A stretch of 12,539 nt of DNA from Clostridiaceae bacterium (GTDB lineage: Bacteria; Bacillota; Clostridia; Oscillospirales; Acutalibacteraceae), in contig JAEDIH010000047.1 in NCBI GenBank assembly GCA_016292575.1, forward strand, positions 1-12,539, in the 5' to 3' direction. Below, in pieces: positions 1 to 6,671 of this stretch; position 1 is the stretch's first letter, and every line of letters begins with the position of its first letter. Below the pieces are notes generated by a model, which did no database searches, had not been told where the DNA came from, and saw only the letters and a list, made by a program, of their open reading frames with translations. The translations under genes were made by a program, and so were the position numbers.

Positions 1-49
1 AACATATAGCAACTACTTTTCAAGTCGCGGCTTTCTGCAAAAAGATAAA

Positions 50-84
50 ATCTAACATCTAACATCTAATATCTAATGTCTAAA
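50..84. repeat. 7-bp tandem repeat, five units
   Basis: Five consecutive 7-mers follow the pattern ATCTAAY: ATCTAAC, ATCTAAC, ATCTAAT, ATCTAAT and a degenerate GTCTAAA. The array lies just beyond the hydrogenase operon terminator and is AT-rich, with no ORF. It may be a slipped-strand microsatellite or part of an intergenic repeat family. The sequence shows the repetition; its function is unknown. Confidence 0.75.
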
Positions 85-96
85 TTGCAAAAACAT

Positions 97-128
97 CCGC
101 ACGTTTGCCATAATCGGTAAACGTGCGG
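97..128 (-). terminator. Hairpin terminator of hydrogenase operon, possibly bidirectional
   Basis: Two 13-nt arms (97-109 and 116-128) around a 6-nt loop are complementary except at one position, which is an A/C mismatch on the minus strand and a G-U pair on the plus strand. On the minus strand the hairpin is followed by ATGTTTTTGC, about 45 nt past the hydrogenase stop codon. On the plus strand it is followed by TTCGGTTTTT, so it may also stop transcription arriving from the left. Confidence 0.8.
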
Positions 129-172
129 TTCGGTTTTTATTCATGGCTTTCAAACCGTCTTCAGGCACTCTG

Positions 173-1894
173 TCATTTGCTCATTTCCCACGCGTGGTGG
201 TCGGTGTGCAGCAGATGATGCGCCGTGTGGGAAAGCGGCTTTTCAAGGAAGTCTCTGTAAAGAGCCTGAATTTCCGGGTTCTCGTGCGAAAAGCGCAATG
301 CGTTCTTCTTGTCGAGCGAATAAAGCATTGCTCCGCGCTCGCCGGCAAGCTCCTCGCCCTCGTGAATAGGCTGTCCGCCGCCGCCTGCGCAGCCGCCCGG
401 ACACGCCATGACCTCAATGAAGTCATAGCTGACCTCGCCGTTCTTTAGCGCCTCCATCAGCTTGCGCGTGTTTGCAAGACCGCTGGCAACGGCAACCTTT
501 ACCTTAGTGCCCTTGATGTCATAGACAGCCTCTTTCCAGCCGTCAAGACCGCGGACGAGAGAAAAAGCGTCTGCGTCCGGATTCTCGCCGGTAACAAGGT
601 AATACGCACTCCTGAGTGCCGCCTCCATTACGCCGCCGGTTGCGCCGAAAATTACGCCGGCTCCGGTTGCAATGCCGAGCGGATTGTCAAATTCACACTC
701 CGGAAGGTCAGCCACTCCGACATGGTCTGCACGCAGCATTCTTGCAAACTCTCTTGTTGTTATCGAAACGTCAACGTCGGGGTCGCCGCAGGCGTCGTTC
801 ATCACGGGAATGGCACATTCGTGCTTTTTCGCCGTGCAGGGCATTACGGAAACACAGAAAATGTTTTCCGGTCTGACGCCGATCTTCTTTGCAAAATAGC
901 TCTTTGCAACCGCGCCGAACATCTGCTGAGGAGACTTTGCGGTTGAAAGGTTGTCGGTAAATTCCGGGTACTGCCCTTTGAGGAAGCGCACCCAACCGGG
1001 ACAGCAGGACGTCATGAGCGGAAGAGTTCCTTTGTTCTGAAGTCTGTCAAGCAGTTCGCTGCCCTCCTCCATGATGGTGAGGTCGGCGGAAAAATCGGTG
1101 TCAAAAACATAATTGAAGCCAAGAGCCTTTGCGGCGGCAACCATGCGCTTTTCGGTTGCAAAGTCCTTGTCAAGTCCGAGCGCTTCCGCCCATGCGGTGC
1201 GGACGGCCGGAGCAAACTGAACAACGGTGATTTTGTTTTCGTCTGCAAGGGCGTCATAAACTTTCTGGGTGTCGTCCCTTTCCCTGAGTGCGCCGGTCGG
1301 GCAGTGGGTGATGCACTGGCCGCAGAGCGAGCAGTCCGTTTCCCAAAGCTTTTTGTGCTCCTTAACGGCAACGGTTGTCCTTGAGCCTGTGTTCTGAACC
1401 TCCCAGACGTTCAGAGCCTGAATCTTATCGCAGACCTGAACACAGCACATACACTTAATGCAGCGGCCTGCGTCCCTGACAAGCGGAAAATCGCCGTGGG
1501 GCTTGTTGCGTTCAATGCGCGTTTCATAAACATTTCTGAAAATATTAAGGTCGTTTGCAACCTTTTGAAGCTGGCAGGTGCCGCTGCGCACGCAGGTTGT
1601 GCAGTAGCAGTCGTGCTCGCTGAGTATGAGCTGAATGTTAACATTCCTTGCCTCGCGCACGCGCGGACTGTTTGTGAAAACAACCATGCCGTCCTCTGCC
1701 TTGGTGTTGCAGGCGGCAACAAGGCGCTCGTTGTCCTTGACCTCAACAACGCAGATGCGGCAAGCGCCTATTTCGTTGAGCTTTTTGAAATAGCAAAGGG
1801 TCGGAATATGTATATTGGCTTTTTTTGCCGCGTCAAGAATTGTTGCGCCGTCCTCAATCTCAACGGCAATATTATCTATTGTAAGTTTTACCAT
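173..1894 (-). CDS. hydA: [FeFe] hydrogenase, CpI-type modular architecture, putative group A2
   Basis: This 573-residue protein has the size and domain order of clostridial CpI. It should catalyse reversible H2 oxidation or proton reduction in the cytoplasm. The N-terminal 2Fe-2S domain shows Cys34, 45, 48 and 62. The His-ligated 4Fe-4S cluster shows His94, Cys98, 101 and 107. Two ferredoxin 4Fe-4S clusters use Cys145/148/151/155 and Cys188/191/194/198. All H-cluster signatures are intact: TSCCPGW (295-301), MPCTAKKHE (351-359) and EVMACPGGC (494-502), giving the expected ligands Cys298, 353, 498 and 502 and the proton-relay Cys297. A C-terminal small-subunit-like tail ends in HTAHHLLHT. The ATG is preceded by GAAAGGAGG (1907-1915), and the start region ATGGTAA contains the stop of the upstream gene, a 7-nt overlap suggesting translational coupling. 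Pairing with a GltD-like flavoprotein matches the group remembered in HydDB as A2, glutamate synthase-linked. The subgroup assignment is inference; the hydrogenase call is firm. Confidence 0.97.
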   Translation of the reverse strand: MVKLTIDNIAVEIEDGATILDAAKKANIHIPTLCYFKKLNEIGACRICVVEVKDNERLVAACNTKAEDGMVVFTNSPRVREARNVNIQLILSEHDCYCTTCVRSGTCQLQKVANDLNIFRNVYETRIERNKPHGDFPLVRDAGRCIKCMCCVQVCDKIQALNVWEVQNTGSRTTVAVKEHKKLWETDCSLCGQCITHCPTGALRERDDTQKVYDALADENKITVVQFAPAVRTAWAEALGLDKDFATEKRMVAAAKALGFNYVFDTDFSADLTIMEEGSELLDRLQNKGTLPLMTSCCPGWVRFLKGQYPEFTDNLSTAKSPQQMFGAVAKSYFAKKIGVRPENIFCVSVMPCTAKKHECAIPVMNDACGDPDVDVSITTREFARMLRADHVGVADLPECEFDNPLGIATGAGVIFGATGGVMEAALRSAYYLVTGENPDADAFSLVRGLDGWKEAVYDIKGTKVKVAVASGLANTRKLMEALKNGEVSYDFIEVMACPGGCAGGGGQPIHEGEELAGERGAMLYSLDKKNALRFSHENPEIQALYRDFLEKPLSHTAHHLLHTDHHAWEMSK

Positions 1895-3717
1895 TGGAAT
1901 ATTCTTCCTCCTTTCAGTGCGCCGTAGCCGAATTTATCGCACCTCAGGCAGCGCGAGGCCTCCTGATATGCCTGCTGAAGCGTCATTGAATTTTCCATGA
2001 GGAGGAAGTCGTGCTTTCTTTCCTCGGCGCACCTTTCGGTGAGGTTGATTCTTCCGCAGGGCGGCTGCGGAGCAATCGGAGCTTCGGGAATTTCAACGTC
2101 AACGCTGATTTTTGAGTCAAAGCCGAGATAATGGTCAATGTTTGCCGCGGCGGTTTTTCCGGCCGCTATTGCCATAATGGCGCTTGCCGGTCCGGTCACG
2201 CAGTCTCCGCCGGAGAACAAACCGTCGTGGTCGCTGACAATGGTCTTCATGTCCGCCATGATTCTGCCCCACTTGGTCTGGATTCCGCTGCTTGCAAAGT
2301 GACGCGATTCAATCGCCTGACCTATGGCAACAACAATAATATCACATTCAATTCTGCGAAGCGGTGCTTCGGCACGAATCGGAGCCGGTCTTCCGCGCTT
2401 GATGTTGCTGATCATCTGCGGAGCAACCCAGAGCGCCCTGACGTTTCCGTTTTCGTCAAGCTCAATCTTTTCCGGAGTCATAAGCTCAACAATGTCGCAG
2501 TCCTCGGCCATTGCGCCCTCAACCTCCTCCGGCATGGCGGTCATGTCCTCCCTGCGGCGGCGGTAAACGCAGGTAACGCTCTTTGCGCCCAGACGCATGG
2601 AGCTTCTTGTGCAGTCCATTGCAACATTGCCGCCGCCGATGACAACAACTCTCTTGCCTGTGTAATCGGGCATTTCGCCGTCGCCTATGCAGCGCAGCAT
2701 TTCAACGGCGGAGATAACGCCGTTGCCGTCCTCGCCCTCAATTCCGAGCTTGTTGTCCGTGTGGGCGCCGATTGCGATGTATGTTGCGTCAAATTTTTCC
2801 CTGATTTCCTCAAAGGTGACGTCCGTTCCGATATCAATGCCAGTTTTTGCCTCAATGCCGGTTGAAAGGATTGATTCAATCTCTTTGTCAAGAATTTCTC
2901 TCGGGAGGCGGTAGCTGGGGATACCGTAGCGAAGCATTCCGCCGAGATATTTCCTCTTTTCATAAACCGTGACCTTGTGTCCCATAAGGGAAAGGAAGTA
3001 TGCCGCCGTGAGACCGGACGGACCGCCTCCGATAACGGCAACCTTTTTTCCCGTTGCGGGCGCGCAGTCCGGAACGGGTACCTCGCCCGCGTTGTCCACG
3101 GCCATTCTTTTAAGTCCTCTGATATTGACCGCCGCGTCAACAAGACGTCTGCGGCAGTGCGACTCGCACGGATGCTCGCAAACAAGGGCGCAGGCGGAGG
3201 GGAAGGGGTTGTCCTTCCTGATGAGTCGGACGGCGTCCTGATATCTGCCGGCCTTGACAAGGGCAACATAGCCCGGAATGTCAACGTTCGCCGGGCAGAG
3301 CGAAACGCAGGGAACAGCCTTGTCAAAGCGGCAAAGGCAGGTTCCTTTAAGGTGGGCCTCATAGTCCTCCCTGAAGCCGTTCAGACCGCGCAGAACCATT
3401 TGCGCGGCTTCATAGCCTATTGCGCAGTCGGCGGTGGCGTTGATTACCCGGGCGGTTTTTTCAATAAGGTCAAGCGTGCTTTCCGTTGCGTCGCCGTCAA
3501 GGACGGTTTCGATAAGCTTGTGAAGCTGACCGAGACCGACGCGGCAGGGCGTGCATTTTCCGCACGACTGGCTGTGGCAGACGTTAACAAAGGCGGCAGC
3601 CATGTCAACGGGACAAACGCTTACGGGGTTAGCCTGCAAACGGCGGACAAGATCGCCGTAGATCTCGTCGATAACACCCTGAGCACTTATCGGGGTTGGA
3701 ATTGATAATCTGCTCAA
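1888..3717 (-). CDS. NuoF-type 4Fe-4S domain fused to GltD-like NAD(P)H oxidoreductase, hydrogenase partner
   Basis: This 609-residue protein fuses two modules. Residues about 30-125 match only the C-terminal iron-sulfur part of NuoF/HydB, with CGKCTPCRVG giving Cys52, 55 and 58 plus Cys98. The FMN/NADH-binding part of NuoF is missing. Residues about 126-609 resemble the glutamate synthase small subunit (GltD) and NfnB. They contain a cysteine-rich N-terminal segment (Cys127, 129, 137, 141, 176, 180, 184, 188), an FAD Rossmann motif VIGGGPSGLTAA (about 229-240), an NAD(P) Rossmann motif VVVIGGGNVAMD (357-368) followed by an arginine-rich VYRRRRED, and the FAD-closing GLFSGGDCVTGPA (about 499-511). 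It probably passes electrons between NAD(P)H and the hydrogenase encoded immediately downstream. The start is TTG, supported by GAGAGGAG 8 nt upstream and by the lack of an earlier ATG. Cofactor preference (NADPH versus NADH) cannot be settled by eye. It is not a true glutamate synthase subunit, since no gltB/gltA large subunit is nearby. Confidence 0.9.
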   Translation of the reverse strand: MSRLSIPTPISAQGVIDEIYGDLVRRLQANPVSVCPVDMAAAFVNVCHSQSCGKCTPCRVGLGQLHKLIETVLDGDATESTLDLIEKTARVINATADCAIGYEAAQMVLRGLNGFREDYEAHLKGTCLCRFDKAVPCVSLCPANVDIPGYVALVKAGRYQDAVRLIRKDNPFPSACALVCEHPCESHCRRRLVDAAVNIRGLKRMAVDNAGEVPVPDCAPATGKKVAVIGGGPSGLTAAYFLSLMGHKVTVYEKRKYLGGMLRYGIPSYRLPREILDKEIESILSTGIEAKTGIDIGTDVTFEEIREKFDATYIAIGAHTDNKLGIEGEDGNGVISAVEMLRCIGDGEMPDYTGKRVVVIGGGNVAMDCTRSSMRLGAKSVTCVYRRRREDMTAMPEEVEGAMAEDCDIVELMTPEKIELDENGNVRALWVAPQMISNIKRGRPAPIRAEAPLRRIECDIIVVAIGQAIESRHFASSGIQTKWGRIMADMKTIVSDHDGLFSGGDCVTGPASAIMAIAAGKTAAANIDHYLGFDSKISVDVEIPEAPIAPQPPCGRINLTERCAEERKHDFLLMENSMTLQQAYQEASRCLRCDKFGYGALKGGRIFQW

Positions 3718-3725
3718 AACTGAAA

Positions 3726-3733
3726 CTCCTCTC
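3726..3733 (-). promoter_or_regulatory. Ribosome binding site deciding a TTG start
   Basis: The minus strand reads GAGAGGAG, 8 nt before the TTG at 3717-3715. No in-frame ATG occurs before residue 39 of the fusion protein, so this site fixes the unusual start codon. Confidence 0.75.
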
Positions 3734-3793
3734 GTTTGAATGTGATCTTTTCTCTGTTATTAAAATTGTGGCTGATGGCAGTCAATTACGCAC

Positions 3794-3802
3794 ATTATAA
3801 CA
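3794..3802 (-). promoter_or_regulatory. Extended -10 promoter of the hydrogenase operon
   Basis: The minus strand shows TGTTATAAT, a consensus extended -10 (TGn plus TATAAT). The -35 position 17 bp upstream (3817-3822, TATTCA) is poor, as expected when an extended -10 compensates. A start near 3787 would give a leader of about 70 nt. I found no convincing Rex-type palindrome in this leader. Confidence 0.6.
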
Positions 3803-3881
3803 TAACTTATCTGTTTGAATAGGCTAATTTGTAAATTTAAGCGCCATATTTTGACATTTTCTGTGTTTTACTGCAATAATA

Positions 3882-3911
3882 ACACCGCCGGCAGAAAAAT
3901 GCAGGCGGCGT
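3882..3911 (-). terminator. Hairpin terminator after the trmL/phosphoesterase/membrane protein operon
   Basis: On the minus strand ACGCCGCC (3911-3904) pairs with GGCGGTGT (3889-3882), including one G-U pair, around a 14-nt loop. It is followed by a moderately T-rich TATTATTGC. It starts 22 nt beyond the stop codon at 3933. The rest of 3718-3932 holds the hydrogenase operon promoter and no credible ORF. Confidence 0.65.
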
Positions 3912-3932
3912 TCTATAGTATTTTTCGGTTTT

Positions 3933-4427
3933 TCAGCTTTTGAGTTCTTTAAGCTTTTTGAGCTTTTTGTTTGCAACCATTCCGACAATGAGGAACACCA
4001 GTATGAACGCATGGAAAATGATGTCTATAAAGTATTCACTCGTGAATTTGCCGAAATAGCCCGTAAGGTCGATAACAAGGAGAAAGACCGTGTCAAACGC
4101 ATAGAGCGAAAGCGAAAGCCACAGCATTTGCGGTTTCTTCTGCGCAAGGATAACGGCCGCCGCATACACTGCAATATAGCACACAACGCCGGCGATTGCC
4201 GCCGCATTCGGAATTGCTGTGCGGTATTCGGGCGAAAATTCAGCCGCCTTCAGCAGAAACTCGGTGAAGGCTGTGCAGAAATAAAAATCAAATTCCCCTG
4301 TATAAAGCCAGCGGACAATATAGATAAGCGTTATAACGGTAACCATTGCTATAACGCCCTGGGCTGATTTTATGTCGGTCTTATATCTTTTTTCAAGCTG
4401 CTCATTGCTCATATTTCGTTTCTGCAT
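3933..4427 (-). CDS. Four-helix integral membrane protein, function unknown
   Basis: I do not recognise a family for this 164-residue protein. It has a short charged N-terminus and four predicted membrane-spanning stretches at about residues 23-41, 74-95, 101-121 and 132-152. It ends in a lysine-rich cytoplasmic-looking tail (KKLKKLKELKS). No catalytic motif is visible. The ATG at 4427 is preceded by GAGGTG about 4 nt away, while the alternative ATG at 4412 lacks a properly spaced site. The gene overlaps the end of the upstream metallophosphoesterase gene by 26 nt, so translation is probably coupled and the two proteins may act at the same membrane. It is the last gene of the trmL operon. Confidence 0.8.
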   Translation of the reverse strand: MQKRNMSNEQLEKRYKTDIKSAQGVIAMVTVITLIYIVRWLYTGEFDFYFCTAFTEFLLKAAEFSPEYRTAIPNAAAIAGVVCYIAVYAAAVILAQKKPQMLWLSLSLYAFDTVFLLVIDLTGYFGKFTSEYFIDIIFHAFILVFLIVGMVANKKLKKLKELKS

Positions 4428-5685
4428 ATGTCACCTCTTGCATTTCAACCGTTTCTTTTTCATAAAGCGAAACGTATTTGTCCTGATAATAGTTTTCCGC
4501 ATGGCAGTCAAAGGTTCCGTCCGGGGAAACCTCGATGACTGTGCAGCCGCGCTGAGCACCGATTTTGCTCATTCCCGGAAAAGCAATGTAGTCAATGCTC
4601 ATGCCGTAAGTCAGCCTGATGCCCTTATATAGCAGTGAGAAGTTGTTCTTGTGGTCATGACCGACAAAAACGCCCTTTGTTGAACCAAGCTCCTGCATTG
4701 TTTCAAAAAGATTGTTATCGTACACTCCGCAGTAAACAACCTTGTCCGGTGCGCCTGCAACGCCGTAAATGAGCTGAACATTTTCAGTATCCTTGTAGCC
4801 GTTGTTTGCGTATTCATACCATGCGTCACGCTGTTCAACAAGCGGAATATGGAAGAAAGCGAGCGATTTTACATCAGCTTTCTTTTTGATTCCCTCTTTC
4901 TCATAAAACTCGTCATTCTTTGCATTAACGGCAAGGACATTTTCTTTGTACCATTCAATCTGGTTTTCGTGAATGTTGTCATATTTCCAGAGTATGCCGA
5001 GGTAGTCGCCGTCCGTATAAGCGTGGCTGTCAAAAATATAAAGCGACTGCGTAATTTCGCCTTTGGTGTTTTTGATGTTGATGAGCTGGTTGCAGAAGCC
5101 GTCAACATCCTCCGGTCCGCTTTTGAAAATGCAGTGTTCAAAGCCGCTGTTTTCATAAAAATCAGCAATTTCCTCCCGTGAATAGTAGCTGTATACTTCC
5201 GAATCGTGGTTGCCGAAGGCAACCGTCCAGTAAACGCCGAGCTGCTCCATGAGTGTGGCAAAAAGCTTTGCACCGGCTTTGTTGTTGAAGGTTCCCGCCT
5301 GGAACGGAACGGGATACGCTATGTCTCCCGTGACAATAACAAGGTCGGGCTTTTCCGCCGAAACCATTGCGGCAACGGCATTGAGCGCCATTGCGTCCTT
5401 TTTAAAACTCATAAAGCCGGCGCCGATGTGAATGTCAGTGAGCTGAAGAATTTTGAAGTCTCTGTCGGAGGTAAAAGTCCGGTTTCCGTCCTCGTCCGTT
5501 TGCAAAACGGGGACGTCATCCTTTTTGACCTGCTCAAAGGACAGGGCTTTTTTTGTGTTGACTCTGTTGCATATATTGGTGGCAGTGTATGCCGTTATGA
5601 CAAAGGCAACAAGAACACCGAGGATTATGAGGAGAACCTTTACGCATTTTTTTCTTTTGTTCGGGTCTTTTGGTTTTTTACTCAT
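4402..5685 (-). CDS. Membrane-anchored calcineurin-like metallophosphoesterase
   Basis: This 427-residue protein has a basic N-terminus (KKPKDPNKRKK) followed by one membrane segment (about 16-36), so the catalytic domain is expected on the outer face. The binuclear-metal motifs of calcineurin-like phosphoesterases are complete and in order: DIH (84-86), GD (120-121), GNHD (158-161), a lone His in FFHIP (His279) and GHDH (342-345). The insert between GNHD and His279 is long (about 115 residues), as in the purple acid phosphatase/Dcr2-like branch rather than short nucleases. The substrate cannot be deduced. AAGGAG lies 7 nt before the ATG. It is the second gene of an operon behind trmL (53-nt gap) and overlaps the following membrane protein gene by 26 nt. 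Confidence 0.92.
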   Translation of the reverse strand: MSKKPKDPNKRKKCVKVLLIILGVLVAFVITAYTATNICNRVNTKKALSFEQVKKDDVPVLQTDEDGNRTFTSDRDFKILQLTDIHIGAGFMSFKKDAMALNAVAAMVSAEKPDLVIVTGDIAYPVPFQAGTFNNKAGAKLFATLMEQLGVYWTVAFGNHDSEVYSYYSREEIADFYENSGFEHCIFKSGPEDVDGFCNQLINIKNTKGEITQSLYIFDSHAYTDGDYLGILWKYDNIHENQIEWYKENVLAVNAKNDEFYEKEGIKKKADVKSLAFFHIPLVEQRDAWYEYANNGYKDTENVQLIYGVAGAPDKVVYCGVYDNNLFETMQELGSTKGVFVGHDHKNNFSLLYKGIRLTYGMSIDYIAFPGMSKIGAQRGCTVIEVSPDGTFDCHAENYYQDKYVSLYEKETVEMQEVTYAETKYEQ

Positions 5686-5738
5686 TTTATTGCTCCTTTT
5701 TCAATTTTTAACGATGATGAGATTTTTCACTGCCGATA

Positions 5739-6236
5739 CTACCATGTGTATCTTGTAAGCTGTCCGTGATTTTTAAGCTCGGGATAGCCCCACTGCCGCA
5801 GCACCTCAAAAACGCCGACGGCAACGGTGTTTGAAAGGTTGAGACTGCGCGCCTCTTCACGCATCGGAAGCCTGACGCAGCTTTGCTCATTGTTTTTGAG
5901 CAGCTCCTCGGGCAGTCCGGCGTCCTCCCGACCGAAAACAAGATAGCTGTTGTCGGGATAGGTCATGTCCGAATGGACATGACGGGCCTTGGTGGAAAAG
6001 TAAAAAAAGCTCCCGTCCCTGTTTTTTTCAAAAAAATCGTCAAGATCTTCATAATAGGTAATGTCCAACAGATGCCAGTAATCAAGCCCTGCGCGTTTCA
6101 GCTTTTTGTCGTCAACGTGAAAGCCCATCGGCTCAACAAGGTGGAGCCTTGCGCCCGTTGCGGCGCAGGTGCGCGCAATGTTTCCGGTGTTCTGGGGAAT
6201 CTGCGGCTCAACAAGGACAATATTAAGAGAAGCCAT
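5739..6236 (-). CDS. trmL: tRNA (cytidine/uridine-34 2'-O)-methyltransferase TrmL
   Basis: The product is a 165-residue SPOUT-class methyltransferase of the usual TrmL length. It 2'-O-methylates the wobble nucleotide of tRNA-Leu species using S-adenosylmethionine. Recognisable blocks are the N-terminal NIVLVEPQIPQNTGNIART (about 5-23), VEPMGF (34-39), KRAGLDYW (47-54), LVFGREDAGLP (about 99-109) and the knotted SAM-binding stretch RLPMREEARSLNLSNTVAV (122-140). I chose ATG at 6236 because the protein then begins just before the conserved NIVLVEP, with GGAAAG 11 nt upstream. An in-frame GTG at 6245 would add three residues but sits only 2 nt from that site. It is the first gene of a three-gene operon with its own promoter. 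Confidence 0.95.
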   Translation of the reverse strand: MASLNIVLVEPQIPQNTGNIARTCAATGARLHLVEPMGFHVDDKKLKRAGLDYWHLLDITYYEDLDDFFEKNRDGSFFYFSTKARHVHSDMTYPDNSYLVFGREDAGLPEELLKNNEQSCVRLPMREEARSLNLSNTVAVGVFEVLRQWGYPELKNHGQLTRYTW

Positions 6237-6282
6237 TTTTGTCACATCTTTCCAATATATCAGCTTAAAATCTTGTTTACTT

Positions 6283-6311
6283 ATTATATATCATAAATCT
6301 GTTTCAATCAA
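6283..6311 (-). promoter_or_regulatory. Sigma-A-like promoter of the trmL operon
   Basis: On the minus strand TTGATT (6311-6306) is followed after exactly 17 bp by TATAAT (6288-6283). Transcription would start near 6276, giving a leader of about 40 nt before trmL. Confidence 0.75.
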
Positions 6312-6407
6312 GTTATGAGAAAAATTTTCCTGTGATTATTTGACCTTGACTGCGGAAAATAAAAACATCAGGCGGCGTTTTGCCGTAATCAAAGGAGTTG
6401 ACAAGCT

Positions 6408-6587
6408 ATGAAAATGAAAAGTGTTATGACAGGTATCGGCATCGGAATGGCCGTCGGCGGCGCGGCAGGTCTCGTCACCGGCGCAATGGGCAATCCCTCA
6501 ACCAAGAAGATGTATAAAAAGAAAGCCGCAAAGGCTCTCAAGGTTATGGAAAATATGTTTGACGATATGCAGTATATGTTCAAATAA
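6408..6587 (+). CDS. 59-residue methionine-rich glycine-zipper microprotein
   Basis: This short ORF starts at ATG 6408 with AAAGGAG (6391-6397) 10 nt upstream and ends at TAA 6585-6587. The N-terminal third is a glycine-spaced hydrophobic segment (GIGIGMAVGGAAGLVTGAMG, residues 9-28), typical of a glycine-zipper membrane helix. It is followed by a lysine-rich stretch (STKKMYKKKAAKALK) and a C-terminal amphipathic acidic and aromatic tail. Ten of 59 residues are methionine, spread over the whole chain. It resembles small membrane-associated clostridial proteins of unknown function, but I assign no family. It lies divergent to trmL and 84 nt upstream of the deacetylase gene on the same strand, so the two may be co-transcribed. 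I found no convincing sigma-A promoter in 6312-6407. Confidence 0.75.
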   Translation: MKMKSVMTGIGIGMAVGGAAGLVTGAMGNPSTKKMYKKKAAKALKVMENMFDDMQYMFK

Positions 6588-6598
6588 GCCTTCGTTCT

Positions 6599-6656
6599 CC
6601 GCCGCTTAGTAAAACTTGCGGCGGCTACATAAGCGGTGCAAAACATTATCCGCTTA
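6599..6656 (+). promoter_or_regulatory. Tandem hairpins with interchangeable arms before the deacetylase gene
   Basis: Hairpin 1 pairs CCGCCGC (6599-6605) with GCGGCGG (6618-6624). Hairpin 2 pairs TAAGCGG (6630-6636) with CCGCTTA (6650-6656), ending 2 nt before the AAAGGA ribosome binding site. CCGCTTA also occurs at 6602-6608 inside hairpin 1 and could pair with TAAGCGG instead, so the folds are mutually exclusive. No run of T follows hairpin 1, so it is not a standard terminator. The complementarity is seen; regulation is inferred. Confidence 0.5.
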
Positions 6657-6671
6657 CGAAAGGAAATGAAC

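Noticed and set aside
2131..3705. Long plus-strand ORFs (244 and 242 codons) opposite the GltD-like gene
   Set aside because: They are antisense to a gene with complete FAD, NAD(P) and Fe-S motifs, have no ribosome binding site and give arginine/alanine/valine-rich products without motifs.
173..3717. Trimeric electron-bifurcating HydABC hydrogenase
   Set aside because: There is no HydC (NuoE-like) gene and no FMN-binding NuoF domain; only the 4Fe-4S end of NuoF is present, fused to a GltD-like module.
3718..3793. Rex redox-repressor site in the hydrogenase operon leader
   Set aside because: The stretch around 3757-3772 contains TGTTA and TTGT but lacks the spaced inverted symmetry of the Rex consensus.
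3824..4012. 62-codon minus-strand ORF overlapping the end of the four-helix membrane protein gene
   Set aside because: It runs in another frame through the membrane protein's 3' end and across the terminator hairpin, with no ribosome binding site and no recognisable composition.
6640..6660. Sigma-G-type promoter for the pdaA-like gene
   Set aside because: CATTATC at 6644-6650 resembles a sigma-G -10, but no matching -35 lies 17-18 bp upstream.
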